Positions 10,215 to 18,806 of a stretch of 64,000 nt of DNA are shown here, piece after piece (positions within the stretch are counted from its first letter, which is position 1; the number at the start of each line of letters is the position of its first letter). The translations under genes and the position numbers were made by a program. The stretch comes from an uncultured Sulfitobacter sp. (GTDB taxonomy: Bacteria; Pseudomonadota; Alphaproteobacteria; Rhodobacterales; Rhodobacteraceae). The stretch is taken from positions 434,001 through 498,000 of the forward strand of contig NZ_CANMQS010000003.1 in the NCBI RefSeq assembly GCF_947500075.1, in the 5' to 3' direction. The notes under the pieces are model-generated. The model had not been told where the DNA came from and ran no database searches. It saw nothing but the letters and a program-made list of their open reading frames with translations.

Positions 10215-11435
10215 TCAGCCCTTCAGGCGTTTGTCCCGCGCAGCGAGCAGCTTCAGCCGCAGCGCGTTGAGCTGGATGAAACCTGCGGCGTCTTTCTGAT
10301 CGTAAGCACCGGCGTCATCCTCAAAGGTTACATGCGCCTCTGAATAGAGCGAATGATCGGACCAGCGCCCCACCGTCTGCGCGCTGCCTTTGTAGAGTTT
10401 CAGCCGCACGGTGCCGGTGACATGGGTCTGGCTCGCGTCAATCGCCGCCTGCAACATCGTGCGTTCGGGGCTGTACCAGAAACCGTTGTAGATCAGTTCG
10501 GCATAGCGCGGCATCAGCTCATCCTTGAGGTGCATCGCGCCGCGATCCAGGGTGATCGATTCGATCCCCCGGTGCGCCTCCAGCAGCAGTGTGCCGCCGG
10601 GCGTTTCATAGATGCCGCGCGACTTCATGCCAACAAAGCGCCCTTCAACCAGATCAAGCCGACCGCAGCCGTGTTTGCCGCCCAACGCGTTCAGCTTTGT
10701 CAGGATCGTTGCGGGAGACATTGCTTCGCCATTGATGGAGACAGCATCGCCCCGCTCGAACCCGATTTCCACATATTCCGGCGTATCGGGCGCATCTTCG
10801 GGATGCACCGTGCGCTGATAGACGTAGTCGGGCGCTTCCTCCGCCGGGTCTTCCAACACTTTACCCTCAGAGGAGGTGTGCAGCAGGTTCGCGTCCACGC
10901 TGAAGGGCGCTTCGCCGCGCTTGTCCTTGGCGACGGGGATTTGGTTCATCTCCGCAAACTCCAGCAGCTTGGTGCGGCTGGACAGGTCCCATTCACGCCA
11001 GGGTGCGATGACCTTGATGTCAGGGTTCAGCGCATAGGCGGCCAGTTCGAAGCGGACCTGATCGTTGCCTTTGCCAGTGGCACCATGGGCCACCGCATCA
11101 GCACCGGTTTCCTCCGCGATCTCTACCAGACGTTTGGAGATCAGTGGCCGGGCAATGGAGGTGCCCAGCAGATACAGACCCTCATAGACCGCATTTGCGC
11201 GGAACATGGGGAAGACGAAGTCGCGCACGAATTCCTCTCGGATATCCTCGATATAGATTTGGGACGCGCCCATCATTTCGGCTTTGGCGCGGGCGGGCTC
11301 CAGCTCCTCCCCCTGGCCGAGATCGGCGGTGAAGGTGACCACTTCACAACCGTATTCGGTTTGCAGCCATTTCAGGATGATGGAGGTATCAAGCCCGCCG
11401 GAATAGGCGAGCACAACTTTCTTGGGCGCGGACAT
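10215..11435 (-). CDS. argG: Argininosuccinate synthase
   Basis: 406 residues. Joins citrulline and aspartate with ATP, the penultimate step of arginine synthesis. The N-terminal PP-loop AYSGGLDTS (residues 10-18) binds ATP, and the family blocks [27 protein letters not shown] and the C-terminal [19 protein letters not shown] are all present. Full length. The ribosome-binding site is AAGGAAA upstream of the ATG. It is divergent from ilvA. Another arginine gene, argJ, is at 40.1 kb, so the pathway genes are scattered. Confidence 0.97.
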   Translation of the reverse strand: MSAPKKVVLAYSGGLDTSIILKWLQTEYGCEVVTFTADLGQGEELEPARAKAEMMGASQIYIEDIREEFVRDFVFPMFRANAVYEGLYLLGTSIARPLISKRLVEIAEETGADAVAHGATGKGNDQVRFELAAYALNPDIKVIAPWREWDLSSRTKLLEFAEMNQIPVAKDKRGEAPFSVDANLLHTSSEGKVLEDPAEEAPDYVYQRTVHPEDAPDTPEYVEIGFERGDAVSINGEAMSPATILTKLNALGGKHGCGRLDLVEGRFVGMKSRGIYETPGGTLLLEAHRGIESITLDRGAMHLKDELMPRYAELIYNGFWYSPERTMLQAAIDASQTHVTGTVRLKLYKGSAQTVGRWSDHSLYSEAHVTFEDDAGAYDQKDAAGFIQLNALRLKLLAARDKRLKG

Positions 11436-11505
11436 CTGAGGTTTCCTTCTCTTACGCTCCGCGAGGTAGCGGGTTTTGCCGGTGCGGGCAAGATTGCCGC
11501 TTGCG

Positions 11506-11534
11506 TTGACCTGTAGGTCACGCGGCCCTATCGA
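11506..11534 (+). promoter_or_regulatory. Likely ilvA promoter with a dyad over the -35 and spacer
   Basis: In the argG-ilvA divergent gap there is TTGACC (11506-11511), a 17-base spacer and TATCGA (11529-11534), a fair sigma-70-like pair pointing at ilvA. Overlapping it is a perfect 14-bp palindrome TGACCTGTAGGTCA (11507-11520), which could be a regulator site. Predicted by eye only. Confidence 0.4.
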
Positions 11535-11562
11535 AGTGAGATGCGTATGGGAGACAGGTAGA

Positions 11563-12795
11563 GTGACAGAGAATTTTCAGGCGATGGCCACCTTGGCAGC
11601 CGCCAAAATGCGCCCGGTCTTTCCCGCCACGCCATTGATGCGCAACGCTCTGCTGTCGGAACGGTATGAGGCTGATGTCTGGCTCAAACGCGAGGATTTG
11701 AGCCCGGTGCGGTCTTACAAGCTGCGCGGTGCGTTCAATGCGATGCGCAAGGTCATCCCGGAGAAGTCACTGTTTGTCTGTGCTTCGGCGGGCAATCACG
11801 CGCAGGGGGTGGCCTTCATGTGCAAACATTTCGGGGTGCAGGGTGTGGTGTTCATGCCCGTGACCACGCCAGAGCAAAAGATTCTCAAGACGCGGATGTT
11901 TGGTGGTGAACATGTCGAAGTGCGGTTGATTGGTGATTATTTCGATGCCTCCCTGCATGCGGCGCAGGAATTCTGTGCTGCGGAAGGTGGGCATTTCCTG
12001 TCGCCCTTTGACGATGAGGATGTGATCGAAGGTCAGGCCTCTGTCGCGGTGGAGATTGAACAGGAACTGGGTCGCGTGCCGGATCATATCATCCTGCCTG
12101 TGGGCGGCGGGGGGTTGTCTGCGGGCACGCGCAGCTACTTTGGTGAAACCTGCAATTACACCTTGGTAGAGCCTACTGGCGCGCCAAGTCTGGCCCGCGC
12201 GCTGCAAGACGGTGCGCCGGTCGATGTATCGCCCATCGACGCCTTTGTGGATGGCGCGGCGGTGGCCAAGATCGGGGCGCGGACGTTTGCGCGGCTCAAG
12301 GGTGTGAACCCGGATGACGTGATCACGCTGGATGAGGACCGCATCTGCTGCACCATCACAGAGATGCTGAATGTCGAAGGGATCGTTCTGGAACCTGCCG
12401 GCGCCATGGCGATTGAGGCGCTCGGCGAAGTGGCCGATCAGATCAAGGGCAAGACCGTGGTATGTATTGCTTCCGGCGGCAACTTTGATTTCGAACGTCT
12501 GCCAGAGGTGAAGGAGCGCGCGCAGCGGTATGCAGGGCTGAAGAAGTATTTTATCCTCAGGTTGCCGCAACGTCCCGGCGCGCTGCGTGATTTTCTTGAT
12601 ATGCTGGGGCCACACGACAACATCACCCGGTTTGAATACATGAAGAAATCTGCGCGCAACTTTGGATCTGTCCTGATCGGGATTGAAACGGACGCGCCGG
12701 AGAATTTTCCCGCTATGTTTGAGCGGATCGAAAGCGCCGGGTTCACATACACCGACATCACCAATGATGAGACATTGGCGCAGTTCGTCATCTGA
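11563..12795 (+). CDS. ilvA: Threonine ammonia-lyase (threonine dehydratase)
   Basis: Deaminates threonine to 2-oxobutyrate, the first committed step to isoleucine. From the GTG at 11563 it has 410 residues. The PLP lysine is in [11 protein letters not shown] (Lys53), the glycine-rich phosphate loop is [10 protein letters not shown] near residue 183, and the last 80 residues ([20 protein letters not shown] onward) are a single ACT-like regulatory domain. One ACT domain and about 410 residues fit the shorter IlvA form. A TTG 87 bases upstream is in frame but is unlikely to be the start because it reads through the divergent promoter region. Confidence 0.94.
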   Translation: MTENFQAMATLAAAKMRPVFPATPLMRNALLSERYEADVWLKREDLSPVRSYKLRGAFNAMRKVIPEKSLFVCASAGNHAQGVAFMCKHFGVQGVVFMPVTTPEQKILKTRMFGGEHVEVRLIGDYFDASLHAAQEFCAAEGGHFLSPFDDEDVIEGQASVAVEIEQELGRVPDHIILPVGGGGLSAGTRSYFGETCNYTLVEPTGAPSLARALQDGAPVDVSPIDAFVDGAAVAKIGARTFARLKGVNPDDVITLDEDRICCTITEMLNVEGIVLEPAGAMAIEALGEVADQIKGKTVVCIASGGNFDFERLPEVKERAQRYAGLKKYFILRLPQRPGALRDFLDMLGPHDNITRFEYMKKSARNFGSVLIGIETDAPENFPAMFERIESAGFTYTDITNDETLAQFVI

Positions 12796-12804
12796 GGAAG
12801 AGAT

Positions 12805-13617
12805 ATGCAGTTTAACAATAGTTCAGTTGTGATCACGGGCGCGGGCAGCGGGATCGGAGCGGCGACCGCGCGGGCAGCAGCAGCAAAGGGGGCAAAGGTA
12901 TGCGTGTCAGACCTTGATGCCGCCAAGGCGCAGGCTGTCGCGGCAGAGATCGGCGGCATGGCCGTGCAGTGCGATGTGCGGGATGAAAGCGCCGTTCAGA
13001 GCCTGATTGAACAGGCAGGTATGGCGCAGGGACCAGTCGACATTTTCGTCTCTAACGCGGGGCTTGGGCGCGGTGATCCTTCTCATGCGGCGTCGCAGCC
13101 GGATGAGGATTGGATGCTGAACTGGCAGGTGCATGTGATGGCGCATGTATATGCCAGCCGCGCGCTGCTGCCGCAGATGATGGCGCGTGGGTCCGGGCAT
13201 CTGGTGAATGTCGCCTCTGCTGCCGGTTTGCTGAACCAGATCGGCGATGCGGCCTATTCGGCGACGAAACATGCCGCTGTCAGTTTTGCGGAATCGCTTG
13301 CGATCACACATGGGCCTGACGGGATCGGCGTTTCAGTTGTCTGCCCGCAGTATGTCGCGACGCCATTGCTGGGGCTGGATGATACGGATGCGGCCAAGCG
13401 GGAGACGCTGCTGACCGCTGACGATGTGGCGGCAGCTATTGTTGACGGTGTGGAAACGAACCGTTTCCTGATCCTGTCCCATCCTCAGGTTGGGCAGTAT
13501 ACCTTGCAGCGGGCGCAGGACCATGATCGCTGGGTGCAGGGCATGCAGATGCTGCGCGCGAAGGCGACGGAGGTTTTCGGCTCTGCCGCTGCAACAAATC
13601 TGTACAAGCTGGTTTGA
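12805..13617 (+). CDS. Short-chain dehydrogenase/reductase (SDR)
   Basis: 270 residues, nine bases after ilvA with its own GAGGAAGAG ribosome-binding site, so probably in one transcript. A classical SDR: cofactor loop TGAGSGIG (residues 11-18), VSNAGLG, then active-site Tyr151 and Lys155 in YSATK. The Asp after the second strand (VSDLDAAKA) suggests a preference for NAD. Family members oxidise or reduce alcohols, sugars or fatty acyl compounds; nothing in the context fixes the substrate. Confidence 0.85.
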   Translation: MQFNNSSVVITGAGSGIGAATARAAAAKGAKVCVSDLDAAKAQAVAAEIGGMAVQCDVRDESAVQSLIEQAGMAQGPVDIFVSNAGLGRGDPSHAASQPDEDWMLNWQVHVMAHVYASRALLPQMMARGSGHLVNVASAAGLLNQIGDAAYSATKHAAVSFAESLAITHGPDGIGVSVVCPQYVATPLLGLDDTDAAKRETLLTADDVAAAIVDGVETNRFLILSHPQVGQYTLQRAQDHDRWVQGMQMLRAKATEVFGSAAATNLYKLV

Positions 13618-13624
13618 TCCCAGG

Positions 13625-13645
13625 TCGTGCTGAATGTCAGCACGA
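13625..13645. terminator. Perfect hairpin between the convergent SDR and Hpt genes
   Basis: TCGTGCTGA (13625-13633) and TCAGCACGA (13637-13645) form a perfect 9-bp stem with a three-base loop, lying between the SDR stop and the Hpt stop. There is no T-run on either side, so termination strength is uncertain, but the position suits a bidirectional end signal. Confidence 0.5.
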
Positions 13646-13646
13646 G

Positions 13647-13979
13647 CTAGCCAGCAAAGGCCTTTGGCAATTCCGCCAGAAATGATTTTTTGGAGATGAG
13701 GTAGCATTCCTCAACCATGGCAACGTCGATGGTGTGCGCCAAACTCTGCTCAGACAACGCCTCCCCCTGCTCGCACACCGCGGTGAGTGCCTTGAACCCC
13801 ATGTTCAGCGCGCTGCCTTTGAGAAAGTGCATGTCTTCCGCGGTTGCCGCGGGACCTTCAGCGTCACGAATCCGGTTCAGGGTTTCTTCTACCTCTTCGA
13901 GGAAGATCCCGACGACATCATCAAAATCCTCTTCCCCGATTTCATCACGCAGCTCTGCGACACGTTGCCAGTCAATCAC
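13647..13979 (-). CDS. Histidine phosphotransfer (Hpt) domain protein
   Basis: 110 residues and almost entirely one Hpt helical bundle. The phosphorylatable histidine is His51 in MHFLKGSALNMGF, matching the H-x-x-K-G-S-A pattern. Such proteins pass phosphate between a hybrid histidine kinase and a response regulator. The neighbour on the other strand (14107) is a receiver-domain phosphatase, so the two may form one pathway; no kinase is in the window. Confidence 0.88.
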   Translation of the reverse strand: MIDWQRVAELRDEIGEEDFDDVVGIFLEEVEETLNRIRDAEGPAATAEDMHFLKGSALNMGFKALTAVCEQGEALSEQSLAHTIDVAMVEECYLISKKSFLAELPKAFAG

Positions 13980-14106
13980 GTTGCGGCTCCCCTAAACTCT
14001 GGGCGTGTTTAATGTTGCTTCGTTTAGATTTCGTTCTGGCGGCGCGACAGATGCTGTGGATTTTAGCATTCACCGGTGATTCAGTTTTGCAGCCTAAGGG
14101 GCATCT

Positions 14107-15390
14107 ATGGCGCGTGCTCCTGTTCCTTTTCATCCCGATTTGCCGCCTGCCGCGGCGCGCACGCGCAAGAATGCCTTGGTCGTGGACGACAGTCGTCTGC
14201 AACGGCGTATCCTGGCAGCATCCCTCAAACGCTGGGGGTATGACGTGACAGAAGCAGCGACTGCCGAAGAAGCGCTTGAGAAATGCCGGGATCAGCGACC
14301 TGACCTTGTTCTGAGCGATTGGGTGATGCCCGGCATGTCGGGGATCGAGTTTTGTCGCATCTTCAGGGAATTGTCGGGGGAGGATTATTCCTATTTCATC
14401 CTGCTGACGTCGAAGTCCGAGAAGGCAGAAGTCGCCCGTGGTCTGGGTGCGGGGGCAGATGATTTTCTGGTCAAGCCGGTCAACAACGACGAATTGCGCG
14501 CCCGCATCACCGTGGGGGAGCGTATTGTCGACATGCAGCGTGAATTGTCGGAAACCAACAGGTTGATGTCGACCACGCTGGAAGAACTGCAACGGGTTTA
14601 CGATTCACTCGACAAGGACCTCAGAGAAGCGAAGGAGCTGCAACAATCCTTGCTGCGTGAACGGCAGAAAACCCTTGATCAGGGTCACATATCACTGCTT
14701 CTGCGTTCCAGCGGCCATGTTGGTGGCGATCTGGTTGGCTTCTTCAATGCCGGTGAAGATCGACTGGGCCTGTTTGGCATTGATGTTTCCGGTCACGGGG
14801 TCAGTTCCGCGTTGATGACGGCGCGATTGGCCGGGTATCTGTCAGGCAGCGCGCCTGAGCAAAATGTGGCGCTTGAGCGGGTTGACGCAGATGCCTTCCG
14901 CGCGCGTCCCCCTGCGCAGACGGTGGCGAGCCTGAACGCGCTTGTGCTCAATGAGATGGAGACGGAGCATTACTTCACGCTGCTGCTTGCAATTGTGGAT
15001 CTGAACACCGGGTTGACCCAGATCACCCAGGCCGGGCATCCCCATCCGGCGATCCTGCGTGCCTGCGGCAGGATTGAGCAGGTCGGCAATGGTGGCTTCC
15101 CGGTTGGTCTTTTGTCCACGGCTGAATTCGATCAGTTCGACGTGCAGCTGAACCCCGGAGATCGCCTTTTGATCCTGTCAGATGGCGTAACGGAATGCCC
15201 GAATGAGCAGGGAGAGCTGTTGGGGGAAGAAGGGTTGGATGCCCTGTTGCGCAGCCTTGATGGCATGGAAGGGAATGGTCTGCTTGAAGGTTTGGTCTGG
15301 CGGTTGTCGGAATACGCGGGCGTTCAGGATTTTCCCGATGATGTGTCTGCCAACCTTTTTGAGTATACGGGACCGCCTGCCAGCACATAG
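14107..15390 (+). CDS. Response regulator with SpoIIE-type PP2C phosphatase domain
   Basis: 427 residues. An N-terminal receiver domain (about residues 20-140) has the acidic pair Asp27-Asp28, the phosphoacceptor Asp71 in LSDWVMPG, and the conserved Lys in LVKPVNND. A helical, probably coiled-coil linker (about 145-200) leads to a SpoIIE/RsbU-like serine phosphatase with GGDLVGFF and FGIDVSGHGVSSAL metal-binding blocks. RsbU-like enzymes control partner-switching systems by dephosphorylating an anti-sigma-factor antagonist. No STAS or HATPase_c partner is in the window, so its target is unknown. The 3' end overlaps the convergent Nudix gene by 67 bases. Confidence 0.9.
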   Translation: MARAPVPFHPDLPPAAARTRKNALVVDDSRLQRRILAASLKRWGYDVTEAATAEEALEKCRDQRPDLVLSDWVMPGMSGIEFCRIFRELSGEDYSYFILLTSKSEKAEVARGLGAGADDFLVKPVNNDELRARITVGERIVDMQRELSETNRLMSTTLEELQRVYDSLDKDLREAKELQQSLLRERQKTLDQGHISLLLRSSGHVGGDLVGFFNAGEDRLGLFGIDVSGHGVSSALMTARLAGYLSGSAPEQNVALERVDADAFRARPPAQTVASLNALVLNEMETEHYFTLLLAIVDLNTGLTQITQAGHPHPAILRACGRIEQVGNGGFPVGLLSTAEFDQFDVQLNPGDRLLILSDGVTECPNEQGELLGEEGLDALLRSLDGMEGNGLLEGLVWRLSEYAGVQDFPDDVSANLFEYTGPPAST

Positions 15391-15815
15391 CGCCGCATGA
15401 ACGCCCGATCCCCATCGTTGCCAAGCACGTTCACGGCCTCTTCCCCTGACAGAATCAAGGTGCGGTGATTGGGTTCAATGGGATCTGCGATCTGTCGCGT
15501 TGGTCGTGCCACATAGACATGGCACAGCTTTTCTGCCCACAGATCGTATTCCGGCATGAAGGTAAACCGACGGAAAGCCCCCAACCGGCGCGGATGGGCG
15601 ATGCGCCAACCGACTTCTTCCATCACTTCGCGGTGCAATGCTTGCAGGGGGGATTCACCCGGATCAATGCCACCGCCGGGCAGTTGGATGTCGGGCGTTG
15701 GTTCCACCTCTGCGGTCATCAGGAACCGTCCCTGTAGCGGCAGGATCGCGTAGGCGCCGGGGCGAAGGATGTATTTCTGATCGGGCAGGGGCGGCTCTCC
15801 GACACGTCTGATCAT
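15324..15815 (-). CDS. Nudix hydrolase
   Basis: 163 residues from the ATG at 15815. The complete Nudix box is GGGIDPGESPLQALHREV then MEEVGW (G-x5-E-x7-R-E-x2-E-E-x-G). The substrate is a nucleoside diphosphate derivative but cannot be named from sequence. The C-terminal 20 residues are encoded opposite the end of the phosphatase gene. Divergent from hslO, with 77 bases between the starts. Confidence 0.82.
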   Translation of the reverse strand: MIRRVGEPPLPDQKYILRPGAYAILPLQGRFLMTAEVEPTPDIQLPGGGIDPGESPLQALHREVMEEVGWRIAHPRRLGAFRRFTFMPEYDLWAEKLCHVYVARPTRQIADPIEPNHRTLILSGEEAVNVLGNDGDRAFMRRYVLAGGPVYSKRLADTSSGKS

Positions 15816-15892
15816 TGTGGCACCCCTTTTTTGACCGCTTGCCTCGCCTATATAGTCGCGGTATGCCAAGCGCCCCGCGATAAGGAAACCCC

Positions 15893-16879
15893 ATGAGTCT
15901 CTCTTCTCTGCCAGGACAACAGATTGCCTGGGACGATAGTGTATTGCCGTTCCAACTGGATGCCTCTGACATCCGGGGCCGTGTGGCGCGTCTGGATGGT
16001 GTGTTGGAAGGTATTCTGAACCAGCACAACTATCCGCCCGTGGTCGAAGCGCTGGTGGCGGAAATGGCACTGCTGACCGCGTTGATCGGCCAGACGATCA
16101 AGTTGCGCTGGAAGTTGCAACTACAGGTTCAGTCCAAAGGCCCCGTGCGGATGATCTCCACCGACTATTATGGTCCGGAGGAAGACGGGAAACCCGCACA
16201 GATCCGCGCCTACGCCAGCTATGATGCGGACCGTTTGACCGATGGCGCCCCGTTTGATCAGGTCGGCGAAGGGTATTTCGCCATTATGATCGATCAGGGC
16301 AAAGGCATGACCCCTTACCAGGGGATTACCCCGTTGGAAGACGGATCGCTTGCTGCATGTGCAGAAGCTTATTTTGCACAGTCCGAGCAATTGCCAACAA
16401 GGTTCTCCCTGACGTTCGGGCGGTCCTCTGATGGGGATACGCCTGAGCATTGGCGTGCAGGTGGCGTTATGTTGCAACACATGCCGAAAGCATCGCCCCT
16501 TGTGGCGCAGGGAGAAGGGTCAGGGGATGTGCTTCAGGCGGCTGATCTGGTCAGCGGCGATGAGGCTGAGAACTGGAACCGTGCAAACATCTTGCTTGAT
16601 ACGGTGGAAGAGTTGGAACTGATTGGCCCCAGTGTCGCGCCGACCGATCTGTTGTTACGCCTGTTTCATGAGGAAGGGCCGCGCGTCTATGATGCGCAAG
16701 CGGTCCGGTTCGGGTGTACCTGTTCGGAAGACCGTGTCCGGCAAAGCCTGTCGATCTACTCCGCGAAGGACATTGAAAAGATGACCACAGATGACGGCCG
16801 GGTCACGGCGGATTGCCAGTTCTGCGGGGCGCATTACGATCTTGATCCCGCGTCCGTCGGGTTTGAGGCTGAAACTTGA
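15893..16879 (+). CDS. hslO: Redox-regulated molecular chaperone Hsp33
   Basis: 328 residues. Hsp33 is a holdase that is switched on when oxidants release zinc from four cysteines near the C-terminus. Those cysteines are present: FGCTCSEDRV and, about 30 residues later, DCQFCGAHYDLDP (C-x-C and C-x-x-C). The start follows AAGGAAACCCC. It heads a forward run of closely spaced genes. The chaperone fits the other protein-repair genes in the window (MsrA, DnaK, DnaJ, GrpE). Confidence 0.94.
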   Translation: MSLSSLPGQQIAWDDSVLPFQLDASDIRGRVARLDGVLEGILNQHNYPPVVEALVAEMALLTALIGQTIKLRWKLQLQVQSKGPVRMISTDYYGPEEDGKPAQIRAYASYDADRLTDGAPFDQVGEGYFAIMIDQGKGMTPYQGITPLEDGSLAACAEAYFAQSEQLPTRFSLTFGRSSDGDTPEHWRAGGVMLQHMPKASPLVAQGEGSGDVLQAADLVSGDEAENWNRANILLDTVEELELIGPSVAPTDLLLRLFHEEGPRVYDAQAVRFGCTCSEDRVRQSLSIYSAKDIEKMTTDDGRVTADCQFCGAHYDLDPASVGFEAET

Positions 16880-16883
16880 CCCT

Positions 16884-17480
16884 ATGTTCGTAGAAATAGA
16901 GCGCTTTCGGTCCATCCTTGCAAAGACGGGTGTTGCCACGTCGGACTTTGACCTGAACCCGGACGTGGTTCTGGGGGCCGACCGCGTTCTGCGGCCAGCA
17001 GGCGTTCTGGCACCGATTGTTGAGCAGAATGGACGGCTGCACCTGTTGCTGACCAAGCGGTCATCGGCGTTAAAACATCATCCGGGCCAGATCGCGTTTC
17101 CGGGTGGCAAGCAGGACGAAGGCGACGCGGATGTGATCGCCGCGGCACTCCGGGAAGCCTGGGAAGAGATTGGCCTGCCGCCTGAGAATGTGGATGTGCT
17201 GGGAACATTGCCGGCGCATGAGACGGTGACACAGTTCAACGTGACCCCTGTTATTGGCTTTGTCAGAGACGCTTTTGACATCAAACCCGAGCCTGGGGAG
17301 GTGGAAGAAGTGTTCGCCGTGCCACTTGATCATGTGCTCGACCCGGCGAATTACATCATTCATTCCCGTCGCTGGCGCGGCACACGTCGCCATTATTTCA
17401 CCGTGCCTTACGGGCCCTATTACATTTGGGGCGCCACCGCGCGTATGTTGCGGGCATGGACCGAACGGATGAGCCTCTGA
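16884..17480 (+). CDS. CoA pyrophosphatase (Nudix)
   Basis: 198 residues from the ATG at 16884, four bases after hslO. The CoA-pyrophosphatase signature LLTKRSSALKHHPGQIAFPG precedes the Nudix box GGKQDEGDADVIAAALREAW then EEIGL; the combination distinguishes NudL-type enzymes that split CoA and its derivatives. The frame is open further upstream inside hslO, but the ATG gives the expected family length. Confidence 0.9.
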   Translation: MFVEIERFRSILAKTGVATSDFDLNPDVVLGADRVLRPAGVLAPIVEQNGRLHLLLTKRSSALKHHPGQIAFPGGKQDEGDADVIAAALREAWEEIGLPPENVDVLGTLPAHETVTQFNVTPVIGFVRDAFDIKPEPGEVEEVFAVPLDHVLDPANYIIHSRRWRGTRRHYFTVPYGPYYIWGATARMLRAWTERMSL

Positions 17481-18634
17481 TCCCTGCCGATACCAGCTGG
17501 CTGGTGGACCCGCGTGCGCGGGCCGTTTGTGATGCGATCACGAAAGGCGGGTATGCGGTCTACTTTGTGGGGGGCTGCGTGCGCAATGCGTTGCTGGGCG
17601 TGCCGGGCAGCGATGTGGACATGTCCACCGACGCGCTGCCAGAGCAAGTGATGACGCTGGCAGAGCGTGCGGGGCTGAAACCCGTGCCAACCGGGATTGA
17701 TCACGGGACAATCACGGTCGTGTCGGAGGGGGAGCCGTTTGAGGTCACGACCTTTCGGCGCGATGTTGCAACCGACGGGCGTCGCGCCGTTGTGGCGTTT
17801 TCCACTGACATTGCGGATGATGCGCGGCGGCGCGATTTCACGATGAACGCGCTTTATGCAGCACCTGACGGGCGGGTGATTGACCCGCTGGGCGGTTTGC
17901 CTGATCTGCGCGCCCGGCGCGTTCGGTTCATCGAAGACGCACAGGCGCGTATTCGTGAGGATTACCTGCGGGTGCTGCGGTTCTTTCGGTTCAACGCCTA
18001 TTATGCTGATGTTGCGGAAGGATATGACCCTGTTGCGCTGTCGGCGATTGCGGAAAACCTTGATGGTCTGACGGGTCTGTCGGCAGAACGGATCGGGCAG
18101 GAGATGACAAAACTCCTTGCAGCACCCGACCCCGCGCCCGCCTTGGCTGTCATGCGTCAGGTGAATGTCTTGCAGACGGTGCTGCCCGCTGCGGACGATC
18201 GGTGGGTTGGTCCGATGGTGCATCTTGAGGGGCACTTTGCCCTCACCCCGGACTGGCGTGGCAGGCTCGCCGCTCTTGGTGGGCAGGAGACCGCCGAGCG
18301 TTTGCGGCTGAGCAAGACAGATGCCCGGTTTCTCAGCACGTTGCGCGATGTCGCGTTTGCTGGTCCGCCCTTGGGTGAAGTTGCCTATCGTCACGGCAAA
18401 ACCCTGGCGACCCAAGCCATGCTGCTCAGATCAGCGATGGCGGAGCAAATGCCCAATCCGTCCGTGTTAGAGACGATATTGACCGGATCAGAAGCACAAT
18501 TCCCCCTCAAGGCAGGAGATCTGATGCCGACGTTCAGCGGCCCTGCGCTGGGCGCGAAATTGGTAGAGCTGGAGCAGCTTTGGATCAATTCGGACTTTGG
18601 GTTGAGCAAGGAGGCGTTGTTGTCTCGCCTCTGA
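17456..18634 (+). CDS. cca: CCA tRNA nucleotidyltransferase / poly(A) polymerase family
   Basis: 392 residues from the ATG at 17456, which overlaps the Nudix gene by 25 bases. Class II nucleotidyltransferase head: FVGGCVRNALLGVPGSDVDM (the two Asp of DVD bind metal), then VTTFRRD, RRDFTMNALY and the C-loop DPLGGLPDLRARRVRFIED. Repairs or adds CCA at tRNA 3' ends. The motif reads VRN where many members have VRD. Some relatives are poly(A) polymerases, which cannot be excluded by eye. Confidence 0.88.
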   Translation: MDRTDEPLIPADTSWLVDPRARAVCDAITKGGYAVYFVGGCVRNALLGVPGSDVDMSTDALPEQVMTLAERAGLKPVPTGIDHGTITVVSEGEPFEVTTFRRDVATDGRRAVVAFSTDIADDARRRDFTMNALYAAPDGRVIDPLGGLPDLRARRVRFIEDAQARIREDYLRVLRFFRFNAYYADVAEGYDPVALSAIAENLDGLTGLSAERIGQEMTKLLAAPDPAPALAVMRQVNVLQTVLPAADDRWVGPMVHLEGHFALTPDWRGRLAALGGQETAERLRLSKTDARFLSTLRDVAFAGPPLGEVAYRHGKTLATQAMLLRSAMAEQMPNPSVLETILTGSEAQFPLKAGDLMPTFSGPALGAKLVELEQLWINSDFGLSKEALLSRL

Positions 18635-18693
18635 CGGGTCGACTCCCGCCCGGATTCGGCGTAAGCAGAAAGCTCAAAGAAGGAGGGTGCAAA

Positions 18694-18720
18694 ATGTATC
18701 GTGGGATCTGGCTGACCTAA
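18694..18720 (+). CDS. Possible 8-residue leader ORF before the ABC exporter genes
   Basis: ATG at 18694 is preceded by a near-perfect ribosome-binding site (GAAGGAGGG, seven bases away), stronger than those of most real genes here, yet the frame ends after MYRGIWLT. A hairpin followed by ATTTT lies 27 bases downstream and the exporter starts at 18807. The arrangement looks like a leader peptide with an attenuator. It could also be a chance site; nothing else supports translation. Confidence 0.4.
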   Translation: MYRGIWLT

Positions 18721-18747
18721 AGTCGGCATAACAGACCGTCCCCTGAT

Positions 18748-18778
18748 GGCCTGCGTGACCGCAGCGCCTGATCATTTT
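18748..18778 (+). promoter_or_regulatory. Terminator-like hairpin (possible attenuator) upstream of the ABC exporter
   Basis: GGCCTGCG (18748-18755), loop TGAC, CGCAG then a bulged C and GCC (18760-18768), followed by TGATCATTTT. It lies between the short leader ORF and the exporter start at 18807. The stem is about 8 bp with one bulge and the T-run is short, so it would be a weak or conditional terminator. Confidence 0.4.
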
Positions 18779-18806
18779 GCACGACACTCTCCAAAGGCTT
18801 CCGCCC

